This document shows positions 15,163-23,703 of a stretch of DNA of 64,000 nt, in pieces. The notes under the pieces are model-generated. The model was not told where the DNA came from. It ran no database searches and was given only the letters and a program-made list of their open reading frames with translations. The position numbers and the translations under genes are program-made. Position 1 is the first letter of the stretch. The number at the start of each line of letters is the position of its first letter. The DNA is from Desulfomonile tiedjei (GTDB lineage Bacteria; Desulfobacterota; Desulfomonilia; Desulfomonilales; Desulfomonilaceae), in NCBI GenBank assembly GCA_016212925.1, contig JACRDF010000052.1, positions 1 through 64,000 on the forward strand, given 5' to 3'.

Positions 15163-16368
15163 CTAGTAACGCATCAATGCCACGGCGTTCTTGTTTGTAA
15201 CCAGATCCATGATGCGGCCGTAAACCTGTTCAAAGGGTTCTCCGCTGTTCACGAAATAGTGGACCGGGCCTTTTATATGCGTGCGAACCAATCCCCCGAC
15301 CATGTTGAGGAGTTCAAGGTGTACCAGGGCCTCAAGCCCCGCAAGGAAGTTGAATTTTTTCGGGTCCACGTACGTATCGAAGTAATTCTCCGAGGTTGCA
15401 ACCTCCCACACGCAGCGCGGAGCCCGGCACTCCTCGAACGTGTGCCGCAGGCGGTTGCGATGATGCTCCTTGAGAAAGACGACTCGGGCCTTGAGGTCTG
15501 TGATCTCCGCTCCATGCGCGGGCAGCACGAGAGCCACATCGTCGTAATTCTCAAGGGCCTCCAGCGTTTGCAGATAGACCAGCAGGTCATCAGGGTGCGG
15601 GGTTATGGGATTGAGGAGCACATCCCCGCAGAGGAGCACTCTTCCCGAGCCGGGCTTACCCACCATTAATCCGATACTCCCCGGGCTGTGCCCGGGCAAA
15701 TGCCGGACTTCTACGCCTTCAATGCGCGATCCCCTCCTATTTAGAGGGCCTTCGTTCATCACCGGCGAATCCACCTTGATATCAACACCCAGAGATTCCA
15801 GATTCACCCCTCGGACCATCGCTTCTCCCGCAAGCTCTTCGGGTCTGCGGGCCGCCGGCATGCCGGTGGCGGCCATCTGATCCTGCCTGGATACCCACAT
15901 ATTCAGCAAACCCCAGGGATTGCAGACCGCAGGAGTGTCGAGGATGTGTGCCGCCACAGCCGCGTCCGTGTCGTTCAGTATGGAACTGGCCATCATGAAA
16001 TGATCCGGATGGCCGTGCGAGATTGCAAGCAAAGCTATGTCGCTTACCGAGTACCCGGCGAGTTCCAATCCCTGTCGGAGTTCGCGAGCGCTCTGATCGC
16101 CGGGCAGGGCCTCTACTTCCGGCGGAATGGGCTGATTGCGCCAATGGTAAAAGAACGCCTTTGCCAGGTGCGTTGGTATGCCGGCATCCAAAAGGGTCAC
16201 GATGTCGCTTTCGATTACATACACGTTTACAGGGCCGGGACCGACTGTGTCCGGGCAGAAGGTACTGATCTGGGTGATGCTGGTCTTCCCGTCAGGGAGC
16301 AGAAAACGCCTCACTCGTCCGCTGCCCAGTTTATCAGCCGACTTGAGTTCCGTTGTTTCAATTGTCAT
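15163..16368 (-). CDS. Metallo-beta-lactamase-fold hydrolase
   Basis: 401-residue protein with the MBL-fold signature HxHxDH (His118, His120, Asp122, His123) in AISHGHPDHF. A later metal His is in VEVRHLPGHSPGSIGLMVG, and the bridging Asp is in VLLCGDVLLNP. This is the glyoxalase II-like branch of the superfamily, where two zinc or iron ions hydrolyse thioesters, lactones or phosphodiesters. A C-terminal helical extension of about 120 residues (FLKEHHRNRLRHTF onward) is typical of the LACTB2-like subfamily. The start at 16368 has no strong ribosome site. It stands alone on the minus strand, so no pathway can be inferred. Confidence 0.85.
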   Translation of the reverse strand: MTIETTELKSADKLGSGRVRRFLLPDGKTSITQISTFCPDTVGPGPVNVYVIESDIVTLLDAGIPTHLAKAFFYHWRNQPIPPEVEALPGDQSARELRQGLELAGYSVSDIALLAISHGHPDHFMMASSILNDTDAAVAAHILDTPAVCNPWGLLNMWVSRQDQMAATGMPAARRPEELAGEAMVRGVNLESLGVDIKVDSPVMNEGPLNRRGSRIEGVEVRHLPGHSPGSIGLMVGKPGSGRVLLCGDVLLNPITPHPDDLLVYLQTLEALENYDDVALVLPAHGAEITDLKARVVFLKEHHRNRLRHTFEECRAPRCVWEVATSENYFDTYVDPKKFNFLAGLEALVHLELLNMVGGLVRTHIKGPVHYFVNSGEPFEQVYGRIMDLVTNKNAVALMRY

Positions 16369-16590
16369 TTGTGGTTTGCCTCATCATCATAATTATTCCG
16401 TAGGCTGCCGATTCCAGGAAGGAGAGAACCGGAGGCCGGCCCTTTGGACAGCCCCTCAGACAGGCTCCTAGGCTGGTGGGGAGGACCGAAATCTCCGCAT
16501 CCCCGTTCCGTAAGAGCTCTTGGAGAAGCCATTGACCATACCGCGGCGATGATTAGCCAGTCAAGCACAACCTCGGGAACGGGCACCCAG

Positions 16591-17397
16591 TTACTTGTAT
16601 GCAATTAGTATCAGGCAGGCAATTACCAATACTGACCAGATCGTGATCATCAAGCCTTTGACGCGCCTGGTCATCCGGGAGTTCAGGTAAAGAGCATAAA
16701 ACCCTAGAGGGAAGAAGACAATCAGCAGAACTATTGCGAGGAAAGAGTTGTCGTGCCAACGGGGGTCGCTTCTGGTACCGTGAACCGGCTTTCGAGGTTT
16801 TTCATTGTTATTGTTGACCGGGAGAGCCTTTTTAGGGGTGTTGTCTTTTGCGGGCTGAACCGCTATTGAAGGTTCAGGAGGATCTTTCTTTTCGGCCCGA
16901 GAAGTAGCCTGTTCCTGCTCTAAATGCTTTAATATATAAGTGAGATTGAGCATTTCCTCACTGAGGGCCACCGTATGTTGTTCCAGCCCCAAAGCCCTGC
17001 GATCCAGGTCGGCCTGCGTTATCAGTCCGACTGTAACGAGCTTGTCCAAGAGGCTCTGTACCCCTCTAGAGGTGACGTGGTATTTTTCCATAAGCGCTTC
17101 ATCATCCAGTCCTGACCGAACGTCTCTTGCCGCCTCCTGCGCGTTTATCCACAATCCTTTGGACTGCGTGCCCTCTCGTTTAGTCGACGGAACGTCGCCT
17201 ATACTGACGGTCCCCAAGTAACCCGGCATCCGCCCTTGGATTTCGGCCACATCTATGTAACCGCTGGTTACGAGCTTGTCGAACAAGCTCTGAAGCCCAT
17301 CGTGGGCGAGACCATATTTGCTCATGAGATTGGAATCATCCATGCCTGACCTAATGTCGGCTACGGCTTCTTTTGCGTTAATCTTTTTCTTTGACAT
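16591..17397 (-). CDS. Membrane protein with two tandem ~50-residue repeats, function unknown
   Basis: About 268 residues. Two tandem repeats start at residues 5 and about 80. The first contains AVADIRSGMDDSNLMSKYGL followed by GLQSLFDKLVTSGYI; the second contains AARDVRSGLDDEALMEKYHV followed by GVQSLLDKLVTVGLI. A charged linker follows, then two transmembrane segments at the C-terminus (FLAIVLLIVFFPLGFYALYL and LMITIWSVLVIACLILIAYK). The repeats look like small helical, winged-helix-like units (acidic DD turn, then an amphipathic helix). I recall similar single repeats in other deltaproteobacterial proteins, but no function is established. The start at 17397 was chosen because the repeat begins directly after it. 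Confidence 0.7.
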   Translation of the reverse strand: MSKKKINAKEAVADIRSGMDDSNLMSKYGLAHDGLQSLFDKLVTSGYIDVAEIQGRMPGYLGTVSIGDVPSTKREGTQSKGLWINAQEAARDVRSGLDDEALMEKYHVTSRGVQSLLDKLVTVGLITQADLDRRALGLEQHTVALSEEMLNLTYILKHLEQEQATSRAEKKDPPEPSIAVQPAKDNTPKKALPVNNNNEKPRKPVHGTRSDPRWHDNSFLAIVLLIVFFPLGFYALYLNSRMTRRVKGLMITIWSVLVIACLILIAYK

Positions 17398-17756
17398 AAG
17401 GAGATCCGTCGTTGATTGAGATCTGCTCAACTCCCGAGAGTGAGGGAATTGCCTCACAGAAGCCGTAAAAAGGTCTGCGAGCAATCGAATGAACACCAAG
17501 GACCTTTATTTTACCACGGAGAGTGTAGCACAGCCCCACAAATCATTCTTGAAAAAAAAGGAAATTTGACCCTTCCACTGGGAAAAAGATCGGTGGCTCC
17601 GACTGTGTAGTATTCCCCGACCTGTGGAATACCAACCCCGCCGGGTAAATCGCCATTGCCGAACGGTCAAGAATTGGGTACCTTGAGAGCGCAATGCCGC
17701 TCAATGGATTCTCTTTCGTGATCGCGGCGGGCCCTAAGAATTGAGGAGCAAAAACC

Positions 17757-18092
17757 GTGGTGGAAATCAACGATTTGTTCGATGCAATATTGAAGCGAGC
17801 TGAAGAGGCCAAGGCAAATGGCATAAAACCCAGGCTGTCCCGATCAACAACGGAATATTATATTACGATACCACAAGGGTACAAGACCCGGCTCTACAAA
17901 GTAATAATCATAAAAGGGAGTAAGGGCATTACCATTCAGACTTATGACCGTGGCAAAATGCAATTCAGTGAGAAATTGCCGGATGCAACGTTTGAGGATG
18001 TTATGAAGAAGCTGCCACTGGACTTTATAATAATCAGCGGAAAGGACGACCCGGAAGCGGAATCGGGTCCGCGACGCGGATCGGATTCCTGA
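17757..18092 (+). CDS. Hypothetical protein, 111 residues
   Basis: Small, charged, soluble protein of 111 residues that I do not recognise. A good ribosome site (GAGGAG, nine bases upstream) supports the GTG start at 17757; a second GTG follows directly. The N-terminal part is an amphipathic helix (INDLFDAILKRAEEAKANG), followed by alternating beta segments (EYYITIPQ, LYKVIIIKG, GITIQTYDRG) and a closing KLPLDFIIIS strand. No signal peptide or membrane segment. It converges with typA, whose stop lies 21 bp away. Confidence 0.6.
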   Translation: MVEINDLFDAILKRAEEAKANGIKPRLSRSTTEYYITIPQGYKTRLYKVIIIKGSKGITIQTYDRGKMQFSEKLPDATFEDVMKKLPLDFIIISGKDDPEAESGPRRGSDS

Positions 18093-18113
18093 GGGGAAAG
18101 AACCGATAGTCGA

Positions 18114-19895
18114 TTATTTCTTGTACGCTCTCCGCCTCTCTGTTTCAGTAAGATACTGTTTGCGGAGCCTGACACTGTCCGGTGTTATTTCCAAGTATTC
18201 GTCTTCCGCCATTATTTCCAATCCTTTTTCAATACCAATTTCACATGGAGGAGTGAGTTGTATTGCATCGTCCGATCCGGAGGCACGCATATTCGTCAAT
18301 TGTTTGCCTTTGATAGGATTGACCGCCATATCGCATCCTTTGGATGCATTGCCGATTATCATCCCTTCGTACACTTCCGTCCCCGGACCTATGTACAAAG
18401 CCCCGCGTTCCTGCAAACCATATAGAGAAAATCCCGAAGCCTTACCGGAAATCATGGAAATCATCGAGCCGACAGAATGTCTCTTTATTTCTCCGACGTG
18501 AGGTTTGTATCCAACAACTCTGGAGCAAATAACCCCTTCTCCTTTGGTATCGACAATGAATTCGTTTCGGTAGCCTAAAAGGCCGCGGGTGGGAATTTCG
18601 AAGGTCATTCTCTTCAACTTCCCGCGACTCTCCATATCAATCAAGATCCCTTTTCGTCTCCCGATTTTCTCAATTACGGTTCCCGAGAATTCTTCCGGCA
18701 CCTCTGCGGTCATCTCCTCAAAGGGCTCCAGCTTTTTGCCGTTTGCTTCTTTAACTATTACCTGGGGTTGAGAAACTTGGATTTCGTACCCTTCGCGCCT
18801 CATATTTTCCAGTAATATTGCGATGTGAAGCTCACCTCTCCCGTAAACCTTGTAGAAATCATTCATAAAGTCGATTTTCAAACCGACGTTGACCTCAAGT
18901 TCCTTTTCCAACCTTTCACGAAGCTGTTTGTTGGTGACATATTTTCCTTCGCGTCCCGCAAAGGGAGAAGTGTTAACCAAGAAGTTCAGGCAGATGGTGG
19001 GTTCGTCCACGGTTATGGCGGGTAAAGCTTCCTGATCCGCGCCTTCACAAAGGGTTTCTCCGATATCAATATCCGAGAAACCCGACACCATGACAATGTC
19101 TCCGGAAAAGGCCTTTTGGACTTCTTCTCTTTCCAAACCCTTGAAAGTAAAAAGTTTTGTCACCCTGCCGGTTTTGGATTCCCCGTTCGACTTCTTGAGA
19201 GTGAGCGTGCTCCCGGTGTTAATAGTTCCTTCGTAAATTCTCCCGATAGCGCAACGTCCCAGGAAATTGTCATAGGCCAAACTAAAAGGCTGTAACCGCA
19301 ACCGAATGTCATTCTCCGCCGACGCCGGACTAACCTCTGAAAGAATTGTGTCCAGAAGAGGGGTTAGGTCTTTTGATTCGTCAACCAAGCGCTCCTTGGC
19401 TATTCCTTCCCTTCCTATGGCATAAACGGTTGTAAAATCGAGCTGCTCATCGTCTGCGCCCAGCTCGTAGAACAGCTCAAACACCTTTTCCTGGGTTCCT
19501 CCGGGATCAGCCGCGCGCCTGTCAATTTTATTAATAATTACAATCGGCTTGAGTCCAAGTTCCAGTGATTTTTTGAGAACAAACCTCGTCTGCGGCATGG
19601 GGCCTTCCTGGGCATCAACAACCAACAGCACGCTGTCAATGGATCGCAGGACGCGTTCCACCTCTGAGCCGAAATCCGCGTGGCCGGGTGTGTCAACCAG
19701 GTTGATTTTCGTTCCACGATGAAACACGGAGGCATTTTTGGAATAAATCGTTATTCCGCGTTCTTTCTCCAGCGCATCCGAATCCATGGTGACGTTTTCA
19801 TCATGCACCATCCCGGTCTGTTTCATAATCGCGTCGGTCAAGGTGGTTTTCCCATGATCTACATGGGCGATAATAGCTACGTTTCTAATTTCCAT
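18114..19895 (-). CDS. typA: Translational GTPase TypA/BipA
   Basis: Ribosome-binding GTPase of 593 residues, slightly shorter than the usual 605-615. The G1 motif is AHVDHGKTTL, G2 lies in EKERGITIYSKNASV, G3 is DTPGH and G4 is NKID. EF-G-like domains III and V and the BipA-specific C-terminal domain (GLLGYRNEFIVDTKGEG, LYGLQERGALYIGPG) are all visible. BipA acts in 50S subunit assembly and stress or cold adaptation. AAGGAAA precedes the ATG. It is monocistronic here; a gene-free stretch lies upstream. Confidence 0.97.
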   Translation of the reverse strand: MEIRNVAIIAHVDHGKTTLTDAIMKQTGMVHDENVTMDSDALEKERGITIYSKNASVFHRGTKINLVDTPGHADFGSEVERVLRSIDSVLLVVDAQEGPMPQTRFVLKKSLELGLKPIVIINKIDRRAADPGGTQEKVFELFYELGADDEQLDFTTVYAIGREGIAKERLVDESKDLTPLLDTILSEVSPASAENDIRLRLQPFSLAYDNFLGRCAIGRIYEGTINTGSTLTLKKSNGESKTGRVTKLFTFKGLEREEVQKAFSGDIVMVSGFSDIDIGETLCEGADQEALPAITVDEPTICLNFLVNTSPFAGREGKYVTNKQLRERLEKELEVNVGLKIDFMNDFYKVYGRGELHIAILLENMRREGYEIQVSQPQVIVKEANGKKLEPFEEMTAEVPEEFSGTVIEKIGRRKGILIDMESRGKLKRMTFEIPTRGLLGYRNEFIVDTKGEGVICSRVVGYKPHVGEIKRHSVGSMISMISGKASGFSLYGLQERGALYIGPGTEVYEGMIIGNASKGCDMAVNPIKGKQLTNMRASGSDDAIQLTPPCEIGIEKGLEIMAEDEYLEITPDSVRLRKQYLTETERRRAYKK

Positions 19896-20336
19896 GATTT
19901 TTGATAATTTCCTTGAGTATTGTCAGAGCCGTTTGTCCTCTGAACGGAGTAATGCCTGCCGAAAACGCCATTGACCCGATCCGGCAAATTCGGACAGAGG
20001 TCATCCCAGCTCACTCTCCACTCCTGATGATTCGATGAGTATGAGACAGGGGGGGTCGCCAATGTCATGGCGAAGCAATAGCAGCCAAATGTAATATATC
20101 AGCCATCCGCGGCTTTGTAAACAAAGGTGCGTATATTTGGAAAAGGTGTACCGCAAACTCCCTCACGACGTGCCATCAGAAAAGGGTACGCCATGAACGA
20201 GGCGGAAATGGTGTGGCCGCACTTGCAGCAGACGCGGTAGCGATTTGTCCCTTTCCTCGCGAGCTTGGGAAATCGGTTTGCCGGTCCGGCGATTTCGGGT
20301 AGCATTAAATTATTGATGAAACACGGGGTAACGACC
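19896..20336. other. Gene-free stretch upstream of typA
   Basis: About 440 bp without a supported gene or clear repeat. It should contain the typA promoter (minus strand) and leads into the toxin-antitoxin remnants on the plus strand. No strong promoter pattern was identified. Confidence 0.4.
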
Positions 20337-20459
20337 ATGGGCAAGTCAACCGAGGTTTCAGTTGACAATCAGAGGTGCATCATGATCCCACCCGAAATTC
20401 AGGATCGTTTGGGTCTAGTGCCGGGAATGACAATGATGGTTGAAGAACGCCAGGCATGA
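20337..20459 (+). pseudogene. Truncated AbrB/SpoVT-type antitoxin
   Basis: Forty codons that match the swapped-hairpin AbrB/MazE/SpoVT DNA-binding fold: STEVSVDNQRCIMIPPEIQD then RLGLVPGMTMMVEE. The fold core is complete, but the protein stops directly after it (ERQA), where family members usually continue with a dimer or toxin-binding tail. No toxin reading frame follows. I treat it as a remnant of a toxin-antitoxin module. An ATG 21 bases upstream is also possible. Confidence 0.5.
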
Positions 20460-20580
20460 GCGCTGCCAGCGCTCCGACCCAAGAGGCCGGGACCAAGGAA
20501 CAAGCGTACGCATCATTGAGTGAGGTTTGCCCGGAAATTCGCAGTATTTCAAAACCTCACCCCGTTCAAGGAGGCTAACC

Positions 20581-20766
20581 ATGTCGACGGACAAGGATAG
20601 AATGGTGGAAATCATTCGCGAACAACCTGATGACAGTACCTATGAAGAGATCCTTCGAGAGTTGGCCTTTGGTCGCATGATTGGCCGCGGCCTAGGGGAT
20701 TCCCGTGCGGGCCGAACAATTTCTAATGCAGATATGGAACGGCGAATCCGCACATGGCAAAAATAA
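20581..20766 (+). CDS. Small antitoxin of a RelE/ParE-type module
   Basis: 61-residue, acidic-to-charged protein (MSTDKDRMVEIIREQPDDST..., AFGRMIGRGLGDSRAGRTIS, ending RRIRTWQK). The start is set by the strong site caaggaggctaacc before ATG 20581. The C-terminal pattern (SRAGRTIS then ADMERRI) is typical of small antitoxins that precede RelE/ParE toxin genes. Here it overlaps the broken toxin frame by 13 bp. It appears intact while its toxin is not. Confidence 0.65.
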   Translation: MSTDKDRMVEIIREQPDDSTYEEILRELAFGRMIGRGLGDSRAGRTISNADMERRIRTWQK

Positions 20767-21158
20767 ACTGGACCATTGAAGCCGAGAAATGGCTGAAAGA
20801 CATTCACGATTATATCGCTCAGGACAATCCCGCCGCCGCCGCAAAGGTTTCCACAGAGATATATAAGAAGGTTCAGGCCATAGCGCGGTTTCCTGAGATT
20901 GGATAAAGGTATGGCACAGAACCGGAGGGAGACGTCCGTATCCTGCTATACGGCCATTACCGTATAGCCTATTTGGTCAGGGAAGCGGGAAAAGAAATTG
21001 ACATCCTTGGTGTCTTTCATGGGGCTCTCGATATCGATCAACATCTCCCACGAAGGACTGAAACATCGTCCTCTTTCGGGGTAGACAGAGACCCGATTCC
21101 TTTTGGCCCTGGCGGCCGCGTGCAGCGGCCAAAAGATCATATTAATATAATCTCTTGA
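20754..21158 (+). pseudogene. RelE/ParE-family toxin, interrupted by an in-frame stop
   Basis: The frame starting at ATG 20754 reads a ParE-like N-terminus (MAKINWTIEAEKWLKDIHDY, then NPAAAAKV) and then hits TAA at 20904-20906, after FPEIG. The same frame continues with RYGTEPEGDVRILLYGHYRI, AYLVRE and IDILGVFHGALDID, the C-terminal half of the same family, including the Arg and Tyr/His strand residues. One base change thus separates the two halves. After the family's normal end the frame runs on about 35 residues to a stop at 21156-21158. A ParE toxin inhibits gyrase or cleaves mRNA; the truncated product should be inactive. Confidence 0.75.
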
Positions 21159-21288
21159 AGTGGTATGTCAGAGGCGTTTGCTCGCGTCTCGTCTGTGGGG
21201 CATTTGGCTGCAATACAATGTCCTGAAGCCCTAAAACACAATGCCTTCCCACGGAATGACCGGTCCGTGTGCGGCAAAATTCCCCGCT

Positions 21289-21315
21289 TAAAATATTATA
21301 ATATTTTACTTGACA
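21289..21315 (+). promoter_or_regulatory. AT-rich 20-bp palindrome next to a -35-like TTGACA, upstream of the GntR gene
   Basis: taaaatatta/taatatttta at 21289-21308 is a perfect palindrome. It is followed directly by TTGACA (21310-21315), with a weak -10 (CAAGAT) 17 bp further on. The position, about 100 bp before the regulator, fits an operator for the GntR protein or an UP-like element. Inferred. Confidence 0.4.
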
Positions 21316-21416
21316 GCCTGCTCTTCGATCTCCAAGATGTCGCTGCACCTCCCTACAACTAAAACAACCCTGTCTCTGAGGCGTAAACCCTTGGGGAATC
21401 TTGCCAAGGAAAAGAA

Positions 21417-22385
21417 TTGACTCCAACCATGTTTGAGGCAGCTGCAAAACCGGAAAAGGTCTCTGAACGCATCGTGGAGCAAATCCGCGACGCAGTGCTG
21501 TCCGGCCGTCTCAAGCCCGGCGACCGGGTTGCGTCTGAGAAGGAATTAGTCGTTCAGTTCGGCGTGAGCAAGGCCACCATGCGAGAAGCCCTCCGTGTAC
21601 TGGAGGCCATGGGCTTGGTGGAAATCCGCAAAGGTATTCAGGGCGGAGTTTTCATTGCTGAAGTCGATATGACGACCACCATCCACTCCATTATGAACTT
21701 TCTCCATTTCAAGGCCGTCTCCATCCACGATATCACCATGTTGCGCTTCGTCCTGGAACCTCAGGTAGCCCATATGGCAGCCGCGCGCGTGACCGCGGAA
21801 GATATCCCGCGGCTTAAACAGATGATCGAGCAGGGGGAGGATAGCGAGGTCGAGATCAGCAAGGATATAGGATTTCATCGCTATCTGGCCCGGCTTAGCG
21901 ACAACCCCATCCTGATTCTCATCATGGATTTTATCGACAATCTGCTGCGCGACGTGAAGTCTCGGCTCAACCTTACCACCGGCTTTTACAACGAGATCAA
22001 GGAGTGCCATAGCCGTATATTGGATTGCCTGGTTCGTGGCGATGCTGTGGCCGCTCGAAGAGAGATAATCCACGACATTCTGAGCGTCGGGGATTTTATG
22101 GCCGATGTTATGGGCACCGTGCGTTTCGACCCGGCAGTGCTGGGCTTCGATCGCAATGGACTGCCGCTCGGCTTTACAGGCGCGTGGGCCGGTTCTCCGG
22201 TGGGACCTGGCTTGAACCGCGACGCGACGGATGCGGCTCTGTTGGCTCAAGGAATGCTTTTCCGCCAGGTTGGTTCGGGTGACCTCTACCTCCTGGTTCC
22301 TCCAAAGCTGGAAAGAGAACAACGTGACCGAGAAGACTCAGGATCAGAGAAACAGCCGGGTGGTCCGGCGGTTTCCACCGAGTAA
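21417..22385 (+). CDS. FadR-type GntR transcriptional regulator with C-terminal extension
   Basis: 322-residue regulator. The N-terminal winged helix-turn-helix has the GntR pattern IVEQIRDAVLSGRLKPGDR, then SEKELVVQFGVSKATMREAL. The FCD ligand-binding domain follows to about residue 235, with the metal-binding His pattern (DIGFHRYLA and a later ECHSRIL). Beyond that is about 85 extra residues (from GFDRNGLPLGF) absent in typical FCD regulators of about 230-260. The TTG at 21417 is preceded by AAGGAAAAG; ATG 21429 is an alternative start. It heads the plus-strand LIV transporter locus, and its end lies 34 bp before the binding-protein gene. It is clearly related to the regulator at 41596-42384. 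Confidence 0.88.
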   Translation: MTPTMFEAAAKPEKVSERIVEQIRDAVLSGRLKPGDRVASEKELVVQFGVSKATMREALRVLEAMGLVEIRKGIQGGVFIAEVDMTTTIHSIMNFLHFKAVSIHDITMLRFVLEPQVAHMAAARVTAEDIPRLKQMIEQGEDSEVEISKDIGFHRYLARLSDNPILILIMDFIDNLLRDVKSRLNLTTGFYNEIKECHSRILDCLVRGDAVAARREIIHDILSVGDFMADVMGTVRFDPAVLGFDRNGLPLGFTGAWAGSPVGPGLNRDATDAALLAQGMLFRQVGSGDLYLLVPPKLEREQRDREDSGSEKQPGGPAVSTE

Positions 22386-22419
22386 TCCAGGTCCGCATCC
22401 CTATAAGGAGGTCGTGGCA

Positions 22420-23652
22420 ATGTGCAGCAAGCTGTTGGCAGGCCTGTTGGTTCTCTGTTTGGCCTTTTGGGCGGGTGGCGTGGGAGCGCAAGATACTCTA
22501 AAGATCGGCGCGCCTCAACCCATGACCGGCCCGGATGCCCCTTTTGGAGACAAGTTCAAAAAGGCCTACAGCCTTGCGGTTGAGGAAATTAACGGGGCTG
22601 GAGGTGTGAACGGCAAAAAGATCGAGGTGATAATCGAGGACCATCAGGCCAAGAATCCACTGGCGGCCACGGTCACCGAGAAGCTCATCACACAGAACAA
22701 AGTGCTGGTGCTGACCGGCGGCCGCGCTTCGGGGCAGGCGGTCGAGATAGCCTCGGTGGCTCAGCGTCTCAAGACTCCGTACGTTGTGGACCACCCCTCG
22801 GCCGACATAATCACGGCCAAAGCCTTTGAATGGGTATTCCGCAACAACCCCACAGGCTCGATTTATCCGCAGGCGTTCAACAAGTTTATCAGTGATGTGA
22901 AGGACGCTATGCCGAAGTCCGCGGCGGTGGTCTACGACAACACGGTTTTCGGGAAAACCATTGCCAATTCTGCTATGGCCTTTTTGAAGTCAAAAAATGT
23001 GCCGATCGTGAGTGATGAGGCTTATTCGGTCAACACTCTAGATTTCAAGCCCGTCATGACGAAGGTTAAGTCCCAGAATCCTGACTTCCTCCTGATGGTG
23101 GCGGTTTCTACCACTGACGCTATTCTGCTCACTCGCCACGCCAAGGAGATGGGAGTGAATCCCCGGGCATTCGTGGGTTTTGGCGGTGGCTTCGGGGTAG
23201 CGGATTTCGCCAACGAGCTAGGGCCCTTGGGCGAGAATGTCTTCTCTTCAGCCGCCTGGTCGGGCAATCCCAACGATCCGCCGACGAAAGCCTTCTATGA
23301 CAAATTCCACTCGAAATACGGGATTTACCCCAAGGAGCACGAAGTAGAGGGCTATGCCGCGATATATATTATTGCCGACGCCCTGCGACGAGCCAAACTG
23401 ACGGGCAACCTGGAGCAGGACCGGCAGGCCGTAAAAGAAGCCCTCCTCCAGACCGATATGACTACGGTCTTCGGCAAAGTGAAATTCGGGAACTGGGACG
23501 GGCCGCTGGGCGACAAGTACACCAATCAGAATATCTATTCGCCGGACCATTCGGTGCTGGCACAATGGAGGGGCGGCAAGCTGCTCAACGTGTATCCCAA
23601 GACCAATGCAGAGACTGACTGCATCTTTCCCGACCCGACGTGCAAACGTTAA
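22420..23652 (+). CDS. livK: Branched-chain amino-acid-type ABC transporter substrate-binding protein
   Basis: Periplasmic binding protein of the LivJ/LivK type (type I fold), about 410 residues. A signal peptide (MCSKLLAGLLVLCLAFWAGG, cleaved after about GVGA) precedes DTLKIGAPQPMTGPDAPFG, the typical first lobe. The start at 22420 follows AAGGAGG with eight bases spacing; longer frames would overlap the regulator. Together with the four following genes it forms a complete ABC importer. LIV-type receptors bind leucine-type amino acids but also amides, urea and aromatic acids. The aldehyde dehydrogenase at the end of the locus argues for a carbon source rather than leucine. Confidence 0.9.
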   Translation: MCSKLLAGLLVLCLAFWAGGVGAQDTLKIGAPQPMTGPDAPFGDKFKKAYSLAVEEINGAGGVNGKKIEVIIEDHQAKNPLAATVTEKLITQNKVLVLTGGRASGQAVEIASVAQRLKTPYVVDHPSADIITAKAFEWVFRNNPTGSIYPQAFNKFISDVKDAMPKSAAVVYDNTVFGKTIANSAMAFLKSKNVPIVSDEAYSVNTLDFKPVMTKVKSQNPDFLLMVAVSTTDAILLTRHAKEMGVNPRAFVGFGGGFGVADFANELGPLGENVFSSAAWSGNPNDPPTKAFYDKFHSKYGIYPKEHEVEGYAAIYIIADALRRAKLTGNLEQDRQAVKEALLQTDMTTVFGKVKFGNWDGPLGDKYTNQNIYSPDHSVLAQWRGGKLLNVYPKTNAETDCIFPDPTCKR

Positions 23653-23703
23653 ATCAGGCGGGAGACGGCGCCAAGGGGCCTTCTCCCGCCAGTCAAGCTC
23701 GCC

